NCBI RefSeq assembly: GCF_030548465.1
Contig: NZ_JAUOSF010000003.1
Location: 248,001-312,000, forward strand
Source of the DNA: Tamlana sp. 2_MG-2023
GTDB lineage: Bacteria > Bacteroidota > Bacteroidia > Flavobacteriales > Flavobacteriaceae
DNA length: 64,000 bases
Direction: 5' to 3'
Positions 52,529 to 62,930 of this stretch are shown piece by piece. The notes beneath the pieces were generated by a model. The model saw only the letters and a program-made list of their open reading frames with translations. It had not been told where the DNA came from and ran no database searches. The translations under genes and the position numbers were made by a program. Positions within the stretch are counted from its first letter, which is position 1; every line of letters starts with the position of its first letter.

Positions 52529-54724
52529 ATGATGAAAACAAATTTTTTAAAAATTACACTTGTAGCTAGTTTATTCTTAGGTGCAATGTCATGTAGCAAT
52601 GATGACGATGCCACTGGAGGTGGTGATGATGACGGAGGTAATGTAGAAGGCGTTATCGAAGGAACAATTTCTGAAGATACTTTTTTAGAAACTGGTAACT
52701 ATATACTTAGAGGTTCTGTTTACGTAGATGACGGAGCAACTTTAACTATTGAAAAAGGATCAACAATTACAGTTACAGCTGAAGATCAACTTGCTGGAGT
52801 TAACTTATTAATGGTATTACAAGGTGGTAAATTAATCGCTGAAGGTACTGCTTCTGAACCAATTGTATTTACTTCTGAAAACAAAAACCAAGAAGGTGGT
52901 GCTGGTGACTGGGGTGGAATTACTTTACACGGTAAAGCGCCATTTAATGGTCCTGCAGATTCTTTATCTGAAGCTGGACAAAAACCTTACGGTGGAACAG
53001 ATGCTGCAGATAGCTCAGGATCTTTAAAATATGTACGTGTTGAGTATGCTGGACAAGCTTCTTCTGATGGTGAGTTCGAATTCAACGCTTTTTCTTTCTT
53101 CGCATGTGGTAGTGGTACTATCGTAGAAAATTGTGAGGCTTTTGAAGGTGCTGATGATGGTTTCGAATTTTACGGAGGAACTGTACACGCTACAAACTTA
53201 TCTATGGTAGGTATGGAAGATGATTCTATCGACTGGGATGAAGGTTACCAAGGGTCTATTACAAATGCAGTAATCTATCAATATGATAATGTTGGAGATT
53301 ATGCTTTTGAATTAGCTTCTAGAAGTGGTGAGTTTAACGCAACTCCAAGAGCTAACGCTACAGTAAAAGATGTTACTGTAAGAGCTAGTAACAGAGCAGG
53401 TAAAGCAGCTTTCGATCTTAAGCAAGGTACTGCTGGACACTTCGATAACATCGTGGTTTCTAACGCTGAAACAATCATTTTCTTAAACGATCAATTAGAT
53501 CAAGTAAATGATGGTTCTTTAGTGTTCACTAACGCTAACTTTGATTACAGTACAAACTTAATGGTAAACAATATTGATGATACTGATGTGTCAGGAACAT
53601 TAATTTCTCAAAACCCTGTTGCAACTGGAGCTGATGCTTCTGCATTTTCTGGATGGTCTAGATATTCTGAAATCGATGGTACTGGTGCTCAAACTGGAGT
53701 TATCGAAGGTACAATTACTGGAGATGTAGTGATTCCAACTGGTAACTATACCCTTAAAGGTGCTGTTTACGTAGAAGACGGAGCAACTTTAACTATTGAA
53801 AAAGGATCAACAATTACAGTTACAGCTGAAGATCAAGCTGCTGGTGTTAACTTATTAATGGTATTACAAGGTGGTAAATTAATCGCTGAAGGTACTGCTG
53901 ATGAGCCAATCGTATTTACTTCTGAAAACAAAAACCAAGAAGGTGGTGCTGGTGACTGGGGTGGAATTACTTTCCACGGTAAAGCGCCATTTAACGGACC
54001 TGCAGATTCTTTATCTGAAGCTGGACAAAAACCTTACGGTGGAAATGATGCTTCTGATAGCTCAGGATCTTTAAAATATGTTCGTGTTGAGTACGCTGGA
54101 CAAGCTTCTTCTGATGGTGAGTTCGAATTCAACGCTTTTTCTTTCTTCGCATGTGGTAGTGGTACTATCGTAGAAAACTGTGAGGCTTTTGAAGGTGCTG
54201 ATGATGGTTTCGAATTTTACGGAGGAACTGTAAACGCTACAAACTTATCTATGGTAGGTATGGAAGATGATTCTATCGACTGGGATGAAGGATACGCTGG
54301 ATCACTTACAAACATTGTAATTCACCAATATGATAATGTTGGAGATTATGCTTTTGAATTAGCTTCTAGAAGTGGTGAGTTTAATGCGCTTCCAAGAGCT
54401 AGCGCTGCTGTATCTGATGTTACTGTTAGAGGTAGCAACAGAACAGGTAAAGCTGCTTTCGATCTTAAACAAGGTACTGCTGGACACTTCGATAACATCG
54501 TTGTGACTAACGTAGAGACTGTAATTTTCTTAAACGATCAATTAGATCAAGTAAATGATGGTTCTTTAGTATTTACTGATGCTAACTTCGATTACTCAAC
54601 TACTGAGGTTATCAATAACATTGATGGTTCTGTTGTAATTAGTTCTTTCATTACAACTAATACGTCTGCTACTGGTGCTGATGCAACTGCTTTTGAAGGA
54701 TGGTCTAACTATGCAAATCTATAA
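52529..54724 (+). CDS. Lipoprotein with two near-identical beta-helix-like halves
   Basis: A 731-residue lipoprotein. The signal ends at AMSCSNDDD (lipobox GAMSC), followed by an Asp/Gly-rich spacer typical of surface-exposed Bacteroidota lipoproteins. Two copies of a domain of about 349 residues follow, the first starting near GVIEGTISED (residue 44) and the second near GVIEGTITGD (residue 390). Each has a right-handed beta-helix-like pattern: NYxLxGxVYVxDGATLTIEKG, PIVFTSENKNQEGGAGDWGG, SLKYVRVEYAGQASSDGEF, DDGFEFYGGTV, MEDDSIDWDEGY. The copies are offset by 1047 bp and are nearly identical over long nucleotide stretches, so the duplication is recent or kept alike by gene conversion. Cotranscription with the TonB receptor suggests it presents a substrate to it. 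Confidence 0.82.
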   Translation: MMKTNFLKITLVASLFLGAMSCSNDDDATGGGDDDGGNVEGVIEGTISEDTFLETGNYILRGSVYVDDGATLTIEKGSTITVTAEDQLAGVNLLMVLQGGKLIAEGTASEPIVFTSENKNQEGGAGDWGGITLHGKAPFNGPADSLSEAGQKPYGGTDAADSSGSLKYVRVEYAGQASSDGEFEFNAFSFFACGSGTIVENCEAFEGADDGFEFYGGTVHATNLSMVGMEDDSIDWDEGYQGSITNAVIYQYDNVGDYAFELASRSGEFNATPRANATVKDVTVRASNRAGKAAFDLKQGTAGHFDNIVVSNAETIIFLNDQLDQVNDGSLVFTNANFDYSTNLMVNNIDDTDVSGTLISQNPVATGADASAFSGWSRYSEIDGTGAQTGVIEGTITGDVVIPTGNYTLKGAVYVEDGATLTIEKGSTITVTAEDQAAGVNLLMVLQGGKLIAEGTADEPIVFTSENKNQEGGAGDWGGITFHGKAPFNGPADSLSEAGQKPYGGNDASDSSGSLKYVRVEYAGQASSDGEFEFNAFSFFACGSGTIVENCEAFEGADDGFEFYGGTVNATNLSMVGMEDDSIDWDEGYAGSLTNIVIHQYDNVGDYAFELASRSGEFNALPRASAAVSDVTVRGSNRTGKAAFDLKQGTAGHFDNIVVTNVETVIFLNDQLDQVNDGSLVFTDANFDYSTTEVINNIDGSVVISSFITTNTSATGADATAFEGWSNYANL

Positions 54725-54779
54725 TATTAGCTAAATAATGAATCTTTAATCTAAGATTCATGTTGTCTATATATTTTAA

Positions 54780-54820
54780 AAACCCTGCAAATTAATATTT
54801 GCAGGGTTTCTTGTTTTTTC
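54780..54820 (+). terminator. Rho-independent terminator after the lipoprotein operon
   Basis: AACCCTGCAAAT pairs perfectly with ATTTGCAGGGTT around TAAT, followed by TTCTTGTTTTTT. A weaker hairpin GAATCTT/AAGATTC lies at 54740-54759. Confidence 0.9.
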
Positions 54821-54948
54821 TCTAAAAACCAGCCTTAATTTAGCAAATATTTGTTTTCAATGGTTCTATAATAAGGTATTCAAAATAATGGTGTAGTTTT
54901 CATTCCAAAAAAGCAAGAAAAACAACTTTCTTTTTAAATTAAAAAATA

Positions 54949-54956
54949 TATCTTTG
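54949..54956 (+). promoter_or_regulatory. Promoter -7 box of atpDC
   Basis: TATCTTTG, a perfect TAnnTTTG box followed by CAGC, 62 bp before the atpD ATG. Confidence 0.6.
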
Positions 54957-55014
54957 CAGCGCGAAAACCAAAAGAGTTTTCAACCAATTAAGTCGCATAA
55001 TATTAAACAAATAA

Positions 55015-56526
<1,512 letters not shown>

Positions 56527-56603
56527 ATTAGTTAATGGTTTACAGTAGTTGGTTATTAAATTTACCAGCAGCGAGTAACCAATAACAAACAACTATATAA
56601 ATT

Positions 56604-56897
56604 ATGTATTTAGAAATTGTATCCCCAGAAGCTACTTTTTTCAGTTCAGAAGTTGATTCTGTAACCGTGCCAGGAGTTGAAGGTGAGTTTCAAATGTTGC
56701 AAAATCACGCACCTATTGTGTCTTTGCTTACTGAAGGAACCGTGAAAGTTAGAGTACATACTCAGCCACATCTAGATTATGATAAATTACACCCAGATGT
56801 AAAACCTCATATGGTAGATAATAAGGTGTTATTGATAGATATTAAATCTGGAACACTTGAAATGAAAGATAATAAAGTTATTATTCTAGCTGATTAA
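56604..56897 (+). CDS. atpC: F1F0 ATP synthase subunit epsilon, beta-sandwich only
   Basis: A 97-residue epsilon subunit with the N-terminal beta-sandwich (YLEIVSPEATFFSSEVDSVT, PGVEGEFQMLQNHAPIVSLL). It lacks the C-terminal helical hairpin of E. coli epsilon (about 40 residues), which acts as a brake on ATP hydrolysis. This short form is common in Bacteroidota. It follows atpD by 77 bp and is followed by a terminator. Confidence 0.92.
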   Translation: MYLEIVSPEATFFSSEVDSVTVPGVEGEFQMLQNHAPIVSLLTEGTVKVRVHTQPHLDYDKLHPDVKPHMVDNKVLLIDIKSGTLEMKDNKVIILAD

Positions 56898-56920
56898 ATT
56901 TCAGTTCATTATATAATATT

Positions 56921-56952
56921 AAAAACGCGAAGCAGATGCTTCGCGTTTTTTT
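56921..56952 (+). terminator. Rho-independent terminator after atpC
   Basis: AAAACGCGAAGCA pairs with TGCTTCGCGTTTT, followed by T residues. Confidence 0.92.
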
Positions 56953-57066
56953 GTGGGCAAAAAGGTAGAAGTTGTAAAAATTATAAGGTTGTAATATTCA
57001 TGATTTCAAAATTGATTATAAGCTAGTCTTAACGAGTTAAATTGAAATTGTAGGTTTATAAATAAA

Positions 57067-57567
57067 TTACAGCGTTCTAAAATATTCTAGTAGCGCTCTG
57101 GCTTCGTCTTCAGAAGTTATTTGAACAGGCATTGGGGAGCCGTTATGTTCCTCTAATAAAGCTTTAGCTAAAGGGTCGTCCTTTACCATATTATTAGGGT
57201 TCAAAATAAGGTTCATAACCCATTCAGGAGTTCTTCGGTTTAGGATGTCTTTTGGAGCAGGACCTATAAATTTCTTGTCAGGTCTATGGCAAGCAGTACA
57301 TGTTTTTGTAAATAGCTCTTCGCCTTGCTTAGCAAGGTTTGCGTCTATATTAGTATCTAAGTTTAATGAAGTAATAGGGCCGATGCCTTTATTGGTTAAA
57401 TCGATTGTTTTTGAAGCTGGGATATCTTTTGCTTCTGCGGAAGTGTTTGTTTCGGTTGTAGAATTGGTTTCATAAGAAAAACCAGTTTTCTTTTTTTCTT
57501 CACCTCCACCACAACTCATAAGTACGGCGATTAATGCAAGAGTTGAAATTTTTAAAGTCGTCTTCAT
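57067..57567 (-). CDS. Class I cytochrome c lipoprotein
   Basis: A 166-residue lipoprotein with signal ending LIAVLMSCGGG, a Thr/Ser/Glu-rich linker and one cytochrome c domain. The heme site is CTACH (GEELFTKTCTACHRPDKKFIG) and the distal Met is in NGSPMPVQ. It is likely a periplasm-facing electron carrier attached to a membrane. Its redox partner is unknown. The ATG at 57567 is used; a -7 box lies 19 bp upstream. Confidence 0.85.
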   Translation of the reverse strand: MKTTLKISTLALIAVLMSCGGGEEKKKTGFSYETNSTTETNTSAEAKDIPASKTIDLTNKGIGPITSLNLDTNIDANLAKQGEELFTKTCTACHRPDKKFIGPAPKDILNRRTPEWVMNLILNPNNMVKDDPLAKALLEEHNGSPMPVQITSEDEARALLEYFRTL

Positions 57568-57585
57568 AAATATGATTTTCATAAG

Positions 57586-57593
57586 CAAAATTA
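57586..57593 (-). promoter_or_regulatory. Promoter -7 box of the cytochrome c gene
   Basis: CAAAATTA on the plus strand reads TAATTTTG on the minus strand. It overlaps the upstream in-frame start at 57588, supporting the ATG at 57567. Confidence 0.5.
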
Positions 57594-57809
57594 ACTTGAT
57601 TTTTTGTAAATATTTATGATATAAATCATGATTACTCTTGTTTTTAGAATGAACTTGACTTTAAGTCTTTAGCCATAAATGTGGTGAAATTTACACGGAA
57701 AGGGTTCTTCTTTAGAGGCTTAGCGTTTTCATCAAAAAAACAGGATTGAAATAGGGGTAGTTTTCTGTTGTTTTTTGTAGAAAGGGGTAATTAAGTTAAT
57801 GAAAAGTAT

Positions 57810-58349
57810 TTAAAAGTAAACCCTAAAAAATGGCGACCAAGGATTACCATAAATACTATCGTAATCATCGTATAAAACATCATATCGAATGCCAAAGGTG
57901 ATGTTGCCGGTGCGGTAACCCGCGCCTAAATATAAGGCTGAAAGCCAATAGTTGTCGTCGGGGAAATTATATCTGGATTCATAATTTCTATCCACATTGA
58001 GTTGTTCAAATTCTGCAGAAACTTGAATTTGAGGAATAATATTGTACAAACCTATAAGGCTTCCACCTAATATGGTCGATTTGTAAAAATCTTTTTGACT
58101 ATTAAATGTGGCATTCAAACCTAAACCAAGGGCAAAATGTTCATCAAACTGATAGATGGCACTTGGCGCCACGGTTCCACTAAAAAATTCGTTGCCAAAA
58201 CTAAGTCCTAAATTCCCTCCAAAACGTACGTGATTCCAAAAGTCGCTTTTAGATTGTTGTGCTTGAATATTTATAAAGCAGCAGGAAAAAACAACACATA
58301 AGAAAGTTGTTTTTTTAGAGATGCGGAACAAAGCCTTGTTTAAAATCAT
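57810..58349 (-). CDS. Small outer-membrane beta-barrel protein
   Basis: A 179-residue exported protein: signal peptide (TTFLCVVFSCCFINIQAQ) and alternating amphipathic strands (VRFGGNLGLSFGNEFF, FALGLGLNATFNS, LYLGAGYRTGNITFGIRYDV) ending PFFRVYF, as in small outer-membrane barrels. It is divergent from sucA. Proteins of this kind next to sucA are sometimes labelled alpha-ketoglutarate decarboxylase; nothing in this sequence supports enzyme activity, and that label probably comes from the neighbour. Confidence 0.72.
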   Translation of the reverse strand: MILNKALFRISKKTTFLCVVFSCCFINIQAQQSKSDFWNHVRFGGNLGLSFGNEFFSGTVAPSAIYQFDEHFALGLGLNATFNSQKDFYKSTILGGSLIGLYNIIPQIQVSAEFEQLNVDRNYESRYNFPDDNYWLSALYLGAGYRTGNITFGIRYDVLYDDYDSIYGNPWSPFFRVYF

Positions 58350-58448
58350 ATTTATTTAAAAAATTAACAAAAAAATAGTCATATTCGTTAAATGAAGTTG
58401 AGCTGCCATAAATATAGGCAAAGAATCATCTAATTTTACTAAATGTTG

Positions 58449-58456
58449 TATTTTTG
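58449..58456 (+). promoter_or_regulatory. Promoter -7 box of sucAB
   Basis: TATTTTTG, a perfect TAnnTTTG box, 43 bp before the ATG at 58499. It overlaps the in-frame TTG at 58454, which is therefore rejected as a start. Confidence 0.6.
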
Positions 58457-58498
58457 AGAAATATTTTTTTGAAAAACTACAGGAGATTAATACTTACA

Positions 58499-61243
58499 AT
58501 GGATAAATATTCTTTTTTAAACGCTGCACACACAGCGTATTTTTCCGACTTATATAATCAGTATTTAGAGAACCCAGATAGTGTAGAGCCTAGTTGGAGA
58601 GCCTTTTTTCAAGGTTACGATTTTGGTGCCGAAAACTATGGCTTAGAGGGTGAGATTGTTGAAGGCGTTTCAACTCAAATACCTGAACACGTACAGAAGG
58701 AATTTAATGTGTTAAGACTTATTGATGGTTATAGAATGCGTGGGCATTTGTTTACTAAAACAAACCCCGTTCGTGATAGACGAAGCTATACACCAACATT
58801 AGAGTTAAGTAATTTTGATCTTTCAGATAGTGATTTAGATACCCTTTTTAATGCAGGTGAAGTTTTAGGCGTTGGTCCAAAAACTTTAAGAGAGATTGTT
58901 AAACATCTTAATAGTATTTATTGTGATTCTATTGGTGTGGAATACATGTACTTAAGAAATCCAGAGGTTATTAAGTGGTGGCAAGATCAATTAAATAAAA
59001 ATGATAATCACCCAACATTTTCAGCTGATACTAAAAAATACATTCTTTCGAAGTTAAACCAAGCGGTAACTTTTGAAAACTTTTTACAAACCAAGTATGT
59101 TGGTCAGAAACGTTTTTCATTAGAAGGTGGCGAGTCTCTAATTCCTGCAATTAGTAACGTGCTTTTCTATGCTTCTAAAAAATATGATGTTAAGGAATGT
59201 GTTTTAGGAATGGCTCACCGTGGTCGTTTAAGCACACTTGTAAACATCTTTAGAAAACCAATGAACGAACTTTTTAGTGAGTTTGATGGTAAAGATTTTG
59301 AAGATGAATATATCGATGGTGATGTGAAGTATCACTTAGGGTTAACACTTGATAAAACCTACCAAAACGGTAAAACGATCAAGATGAACTTAGTGCCTAA
59401 CCCATCGCACCTAGAAACTGTTGCGCCAGTGGCGGAAGGGATTACTAGAGCAAAAATTGATAATGATTACGGTGGTGATGATTCTAAAATTATACCAATT
59501 ATAGTACATGGTGATGCTGCAGTTGCGGGTCAAGGTGTGGTATACGAGGTGGCACAAATGAGTCAGCTTAACGGTTATAAAACGGGTGGAACCATTCATA
59601 TTGTGGTAAATAACCAAGTTGGTTTTACAACCAATTATTTAGATGCACGTTCAAGTACCTATTGTACAGATGTGGCTAAAGTGACCTTATCACCAGTTTT
59701 ACACGTTAACTCTGATGATGCTGAAGCAGTAGTTCACGCTGTTGAATTGGCCTTAGAATATAGAATGCGTTACAAAAAGGATGTATATATCGATTTGTTA
59801 GGCTATAGAAAATATGGTCATAACGAAGGTGATGAGCCAAGATTTACACAACCTAAATTATACAAACATATTGCTAAGCACGCGAATCCGTTTAAAATAT
59901 ATGCGGATAAGTTAGTTGCTGAAAACACAATCGATAAAGATTATTCTGCACAAATTGTTGCCGAATTTAAAGAAACGCTTGAAACAGCATATACACAATC
60001 TAAGGAAGATGATACTTCTAAAGTGCGTGAATTTATGATGGAGCGTTGGACAGGTTTTGTGCGTCGTGGTGTTGATGCCATGTTAGAACCTGCAGACACA
60101 GCGTATGCTCAAGATAAATTAAAAGATATTTCTAAAGTAGTATCTACAGTTCCAGAAGGCGTGAAGTTTTTACGTAAAGCAGAGCGTATTCTTGATGGTC
60201 GTGCAAAAATGGTTTTTGAAACTGATAACTTAGATTGGGGTATGGCTGAAACTTTAGCCTACGGAAGTTTATTAGAAGAAGGTTTCAATGTGCGTATATC
60301 TGGTCAAGATGTAGAGCGTGGAACTTTTAGTCATAGACACGCGATTTTACGCGATGAGATTTCAGAAGAACGTATCAACTTATTAAATACAAACCCAGCG
60401 AACAAAGGAGAAATGTATATTTACAATTCTTTCTTATCTGAATATGGTGTTTTAGGTTTCGATTATGGTTATGCCATGGCAAACCCAAATACATTAACCA
60501 TTTGGGAAGCTCAGTTTGGAGATTTTAGTAACGGTGCGCAAATTATATTCGATCAATATTTATCGGCTGCAGAAGATAAATGGAAGTCACAAAACGGTAT
60601 TGTTGTTTTGTTACCGCACGGTTATGAAGGACAAGGTTCTGAGCATTCATCTGCAAGAATTGAACGTTACCTGCAATTATGTGGTAATGATAATATGATT
60701 GTTGCCGATTGTACAACACCTGCAAACTTTTTCCACTTATTGCGTCGTCAAATGAAACGTGATTTCAGAAAACCTTTAGTAGTATTTACACCTAAAAGTT
60801 TACTGCGTCACCCAAAAGCGGTATCTTCAATTAGCGAATTAGCTTCAGGAGGATTCCAAGAGGTGATCGATGATACCATTAACCCAGATAAGGTTAAAAA
60901 ATTAGTATTTTGTACAGGTAAATTCTACTATGATTTATTAGCGCAAAGAGAAGAATTAGGAACAGAAGAAGTTGCTCTAGTAAGAATCGAGCAGTTATTC
61001 CCCTTACATATCGATAAAATAGAAGCCGTATTAAAACGTTATCCAAACGTAGAAAAGCATGTTTGGGCACAAGAGGAACCTAAAAATATGGGAGCTTGGA
61101 TGCACATCGCTCAACGTTTAGAAATTGTAAAATTAGATGTTTGTGCAAGAGCATATAGCTCGGTACCTGCACCAGGATCAAGTACAAGAGATAAAAGAAG
61201 ACAGCAACAAGTAATTAACGCTGTATTTGATATAAAAAGTTAG
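58499..61243 (+). CDS. sucA: 2-oxoglutarate dehydrogenase E1 component
   Basis: A 914-residue thiamine-diphosphate enzyme of the TCA cycle that decarboxylates 2-oxoglutarate. Motifs: the N-terminal E2-binding helix (FLNAAHTAYFSDLYNQYLEN), GMAHRGRLSTLVNIF, NPSHLETVAPVAEG, HGDAAVAGQGVVYEVAQMS, the ThDP site (YRKYGHNEGDEPRFTQPKLY), SGQDVERGTFSHRHAI, LPHGYEGQGSEHSSARIERY and APGSSTRDKRRQQ. The length is normal for the enzyme. It forms an operon with sucB, 37 bp downstream. Confidence 0.97.
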   Translation: MDKYSFLNAAHTAYFSDLYNQYLENPDSVEPSWRAFFQGYDFGAENYGLEGEIVEGVSTQIPEHVQKEFNVLRLIDGYRMRGHLFTKTNPVRDRRSYTPTLELSNFDLSDSDLDTLFNAGEVLGVGPKTLREIVKHLNSIYCDSIGVEYMYLRNPEVIKWWQDQLNKNDNHPTFSADTKKYILSKLNQAVTFENFLQTKYVGQKRFSLEGGESLIPAISNVLFYASKKYDVKECVLGMAHRGRLSTLVNIFRKPMNELFSEFDGKDFEDEYIDGDVKYHLGLTLDKTYQNGKTIKMNLVPNPSHLETVAPVAEGITRAKIDNDYGGDDSKIIPIIVHGDAAVAGQGVVYEVAQMSQLNGYKTGGTIHIVVNNQVGFTTNYLDARSSTYCTDVAKVTLSPVLHVNSDDAEAVVHAVELALEYRMRYKKDVYIDLLGYRKYGHNEGDEPRFTQPKLYKHIAKHANPFKIYADKLVAENTIDKDYSAQIVAEFKETLETAYTQSKEDDTSKVREFMMERWTGFVRRGVDAMLEPADTAYAQDKLKDISKVVSTVPEGVKFLRKAERILDGRAKMVFETDNLDWGMAETLAYGSLLEEGFNVRISGQDVERGTFSHRHAILRDEISEERINLLNTNPANKGEMYIYNSFLSEYGVLGFDYGYAMANPNTLTIWEAQFGDFSNGAQIIFDQYLSAAEDKWKSQNGIVVLLPHGYEGQGSEHSSARIERYLQLCGNDNMIVADCTTPANFFHLLRRQMKRDFRKPLVVFTPKSLLRHPKAVSSISELASGGFQEVIDDTINPDKVKKLVFCTGKFYYDLLAQREELGTEEVALVRIEQLFPLHIDKIEAVLKRYPNVEKHVWAQEEPKNMGAWMHIAQRLEIVKLDVCARAYSSVPAPGSSTRDKRRQQQVINAVFDIKS

Positions 61244-61280
61244 ATTAAAAGAAAATAAGATACCATTAAAATTATAAAAA

Positions 61281-62489
61281 ATGATTTTAGAAATGAAAGT
61301 CCCTTCACCAGGGGAGTCTATTACAGAAGTTGAAATTGCAACATGGCTTGTTGAAGATGGCGATTACGTTGAAAAAGATCAAGCTATTGCTGAAGTAGAT
61401 AGTGATAAAGCAACACTTGAATTACCAGCTGAAGTTAGCGGTATAATTACTTTAAAAGCTGATGAAGGTGATGCTGTAGAGGTTGGTGCTGTTGTATGCT
61501 TAATTGATACAAGTGCTGAAAAACCTGAAGGTGATGCTCCAGCAAAAGAGGAGAAAAAAGAAGCGGCTCCAGCTGCTGAAGCACCTAAGGCTACTGAGGA
61601 AACAAAAACATACGCAACAGGAAGTGCTAGTCCTGCGGCCAAGAAAATATTAGCTGAAAAAGGCATTGAAGCAGATGCTGTTTCTGGAACCGGAAAAGCT
61701 GGTCGTGTTACTAAAGACGATGCTATAAATGCAGTGCCTTCTATGGGAACACCAACTGGTGGGTCTAGAGGAACTAGCCGTAGTAAAATGTCTATGCTAA
61801 GAAGAAAAGTAGCAGAGCGTTTAGTTGAGGTTAAAAACACAACAGCGATGCTAACAACTTTTAACGAAGTTGATATGTCCCCTATTTTTGCATTACGTTC
61901 AGAGCATAAAGAGGCTTTCAAAGCAAAACATGGTGTTGGATTAGGATTTATGAGTTTCTTTACTCTAGCAGTGGTTAGAGCTTTAGAAATGTATCCTGCA
62001 GTGAACTCTATGATGGATGGTAAGGAAATGCTTTCTTATGATTTCTGTGATATTAGTATCGCTGTTTCTGGTCCTAAAGGATTAATGGTTCCTGTTATTA
62101 GAAATGCTGAAAACTTAAGTTTTAGAGGTGTTGAAGCAGAAGTTAAACGTTTAGCACTTCGTGCTAGAGACGGGCAAATTACTGTAGATGAAATGACAGG
62201 TGGTACATTTACAATCACTAACGGTGGTGTATTTGGAAGTATGTTATCTACACCAATTATCAACCCGCCTCAAAGTGGTATTTTAGGAATGCATAATATT
62301 GTTGAAAGACCTGTTGCCATTGACGGTAAGGTTGAAATTAGACCAATTATGTATGTAGCCTTATCTTACGACCATAGAATAATTGATGGAAAAGAAAGTG
62401 TTGGGTTCTTAGTTGCTGTTAAAGAAGCTCTAGAAAATCCTACTGAAATCCTTATGAATAACGATGTTAAAAAAGCGTTAGAGCTTTAA
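61281..62489 (+). CDS. sucB: Dihydrolipoamide succinyltransferase (2-oxoglutarate dehydrogenase E2)
   Basis: A 402-residue E2 with one lipoyl domain (lipoyl Lys in [13 protein letters not shown]), an Ala/Glu/Lys-rich linker, a peripheral E1/E3-binding domain ([20 protein letters not shown]) and the catalytic domain ([55 protein letters not shown] with the catalytic HxxxD). It receives the succinyl group made by SucA. E3 is encoded elsewhere. A strong terminator ends the operon. Confidence 0.97.
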   Translation: MILEMKVPSPGESITEVEIATWLVEDGDYVEKDQAIAEVDSDKATLELPAEVSGIITLKADEGDAVEVGAVVCLIDTSAEKPEGDAPAKEEKKEAAPAAEAPKATEETKTYATGSASPAAKKILAEKGIEADAVSGTGKAGRVTKDDAINAVPSMGTPTGGSRGTSRSKMSMLRRKVAERLVEVKNTTAMLTTFNEVDMSPIFALRSEHKEAFKAKHGVGLGFMSFFTLAVVRALEMYPAVNSMMDGKEMLSYDFCDISIAVSGPKGLMVPVIRNAENLSFRGVEAEVKRLALRARDGQITVDEMTGGTFTITNGGVFGSMLSTPIINPPQSGILGMHNIVERPVAIDGKVEIRPIMYVALSYDHRIIDGKESVGFLVAVKEALENPTEILMNNDVKKALEL

Positions 62490-62511
62490 TAAGGGGCATA
62501 AATAGTCAAAT

Positions 62512-62548
62512 AAAAAAGGGTGTTGTTTTTAAACAACACCCTTTTTTT
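62512..62548 (+). terminator. Rho-independent terminator after sucB
   Basis: AAAAAAGGGTGTTGTTT pairs perfectly with AAACAACACCCTTTTTTT. Confidence 0.92.
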
Positions 62549-62599
62549 GTACTCAAAATTTTTTAGTTGATAACAGCTTATATTTTTATTGATAATAGC

Positions 62600-62695
62600 T
62601 TAGAAAAAAAATACGTAAATATTCACTGTTAAAATGAAAACGACAATAGCAGTTAAAGCTATTGTGCAATACCTGTCAAATGTTCTGTTCTCCAT
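62600..62695 (-). CDS. Possible 31-residue single-helix membrane peptide
   Basis: A short frame from ATG at 62695 to TAA at 62600. The product starts MENRTFDRYC and continues with one hydrophobic helix (TIALTAIVVFILTVNIYVF) to the end. A charged start and one clean membrane helix are typical of real small membrane proteins, but no promoter box or Shine-Dalgarno-like sequence is convincing. It fills part of an otherwise empty 441-bp gap (62490-62930), which also holds a hairpin CTCTGCA-N13-TGCAGAG at 62737-62763. Confidence 0.4.
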   Translation of the reverse strand: MENRTFDRYCTIALTAIVVFILTVNIYVFFF

Positions 62696-62930
62696 GAGAG
62701 TTGTTCTTTAGAATTTGAGATTAAATTTTTTTAAAACTCTGCACCGGTTTGAGCGATGCAGAGTATAATAAAAAAATTCTCTCTCAAAAGAATTAATAGC
62801 AATACGAAGATACAATAGACTACTTTAAAAAAAAATACGCACTTCTACGTATTTTAGTTAAGTTATAGGGTTTAACTGATAAGATGCCTGAAATACTACG
62901 GTTATCTATAATGATTTGTGAAAAATAAAC

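Noticed and set aside
61379-61921. 180-codon open frame on the minus strand inside sucB
   Set aside because: Its low-complexity Ala/Ser product mirrors the Ala/Glu/Lys-rich linker of SucB on the other strand.
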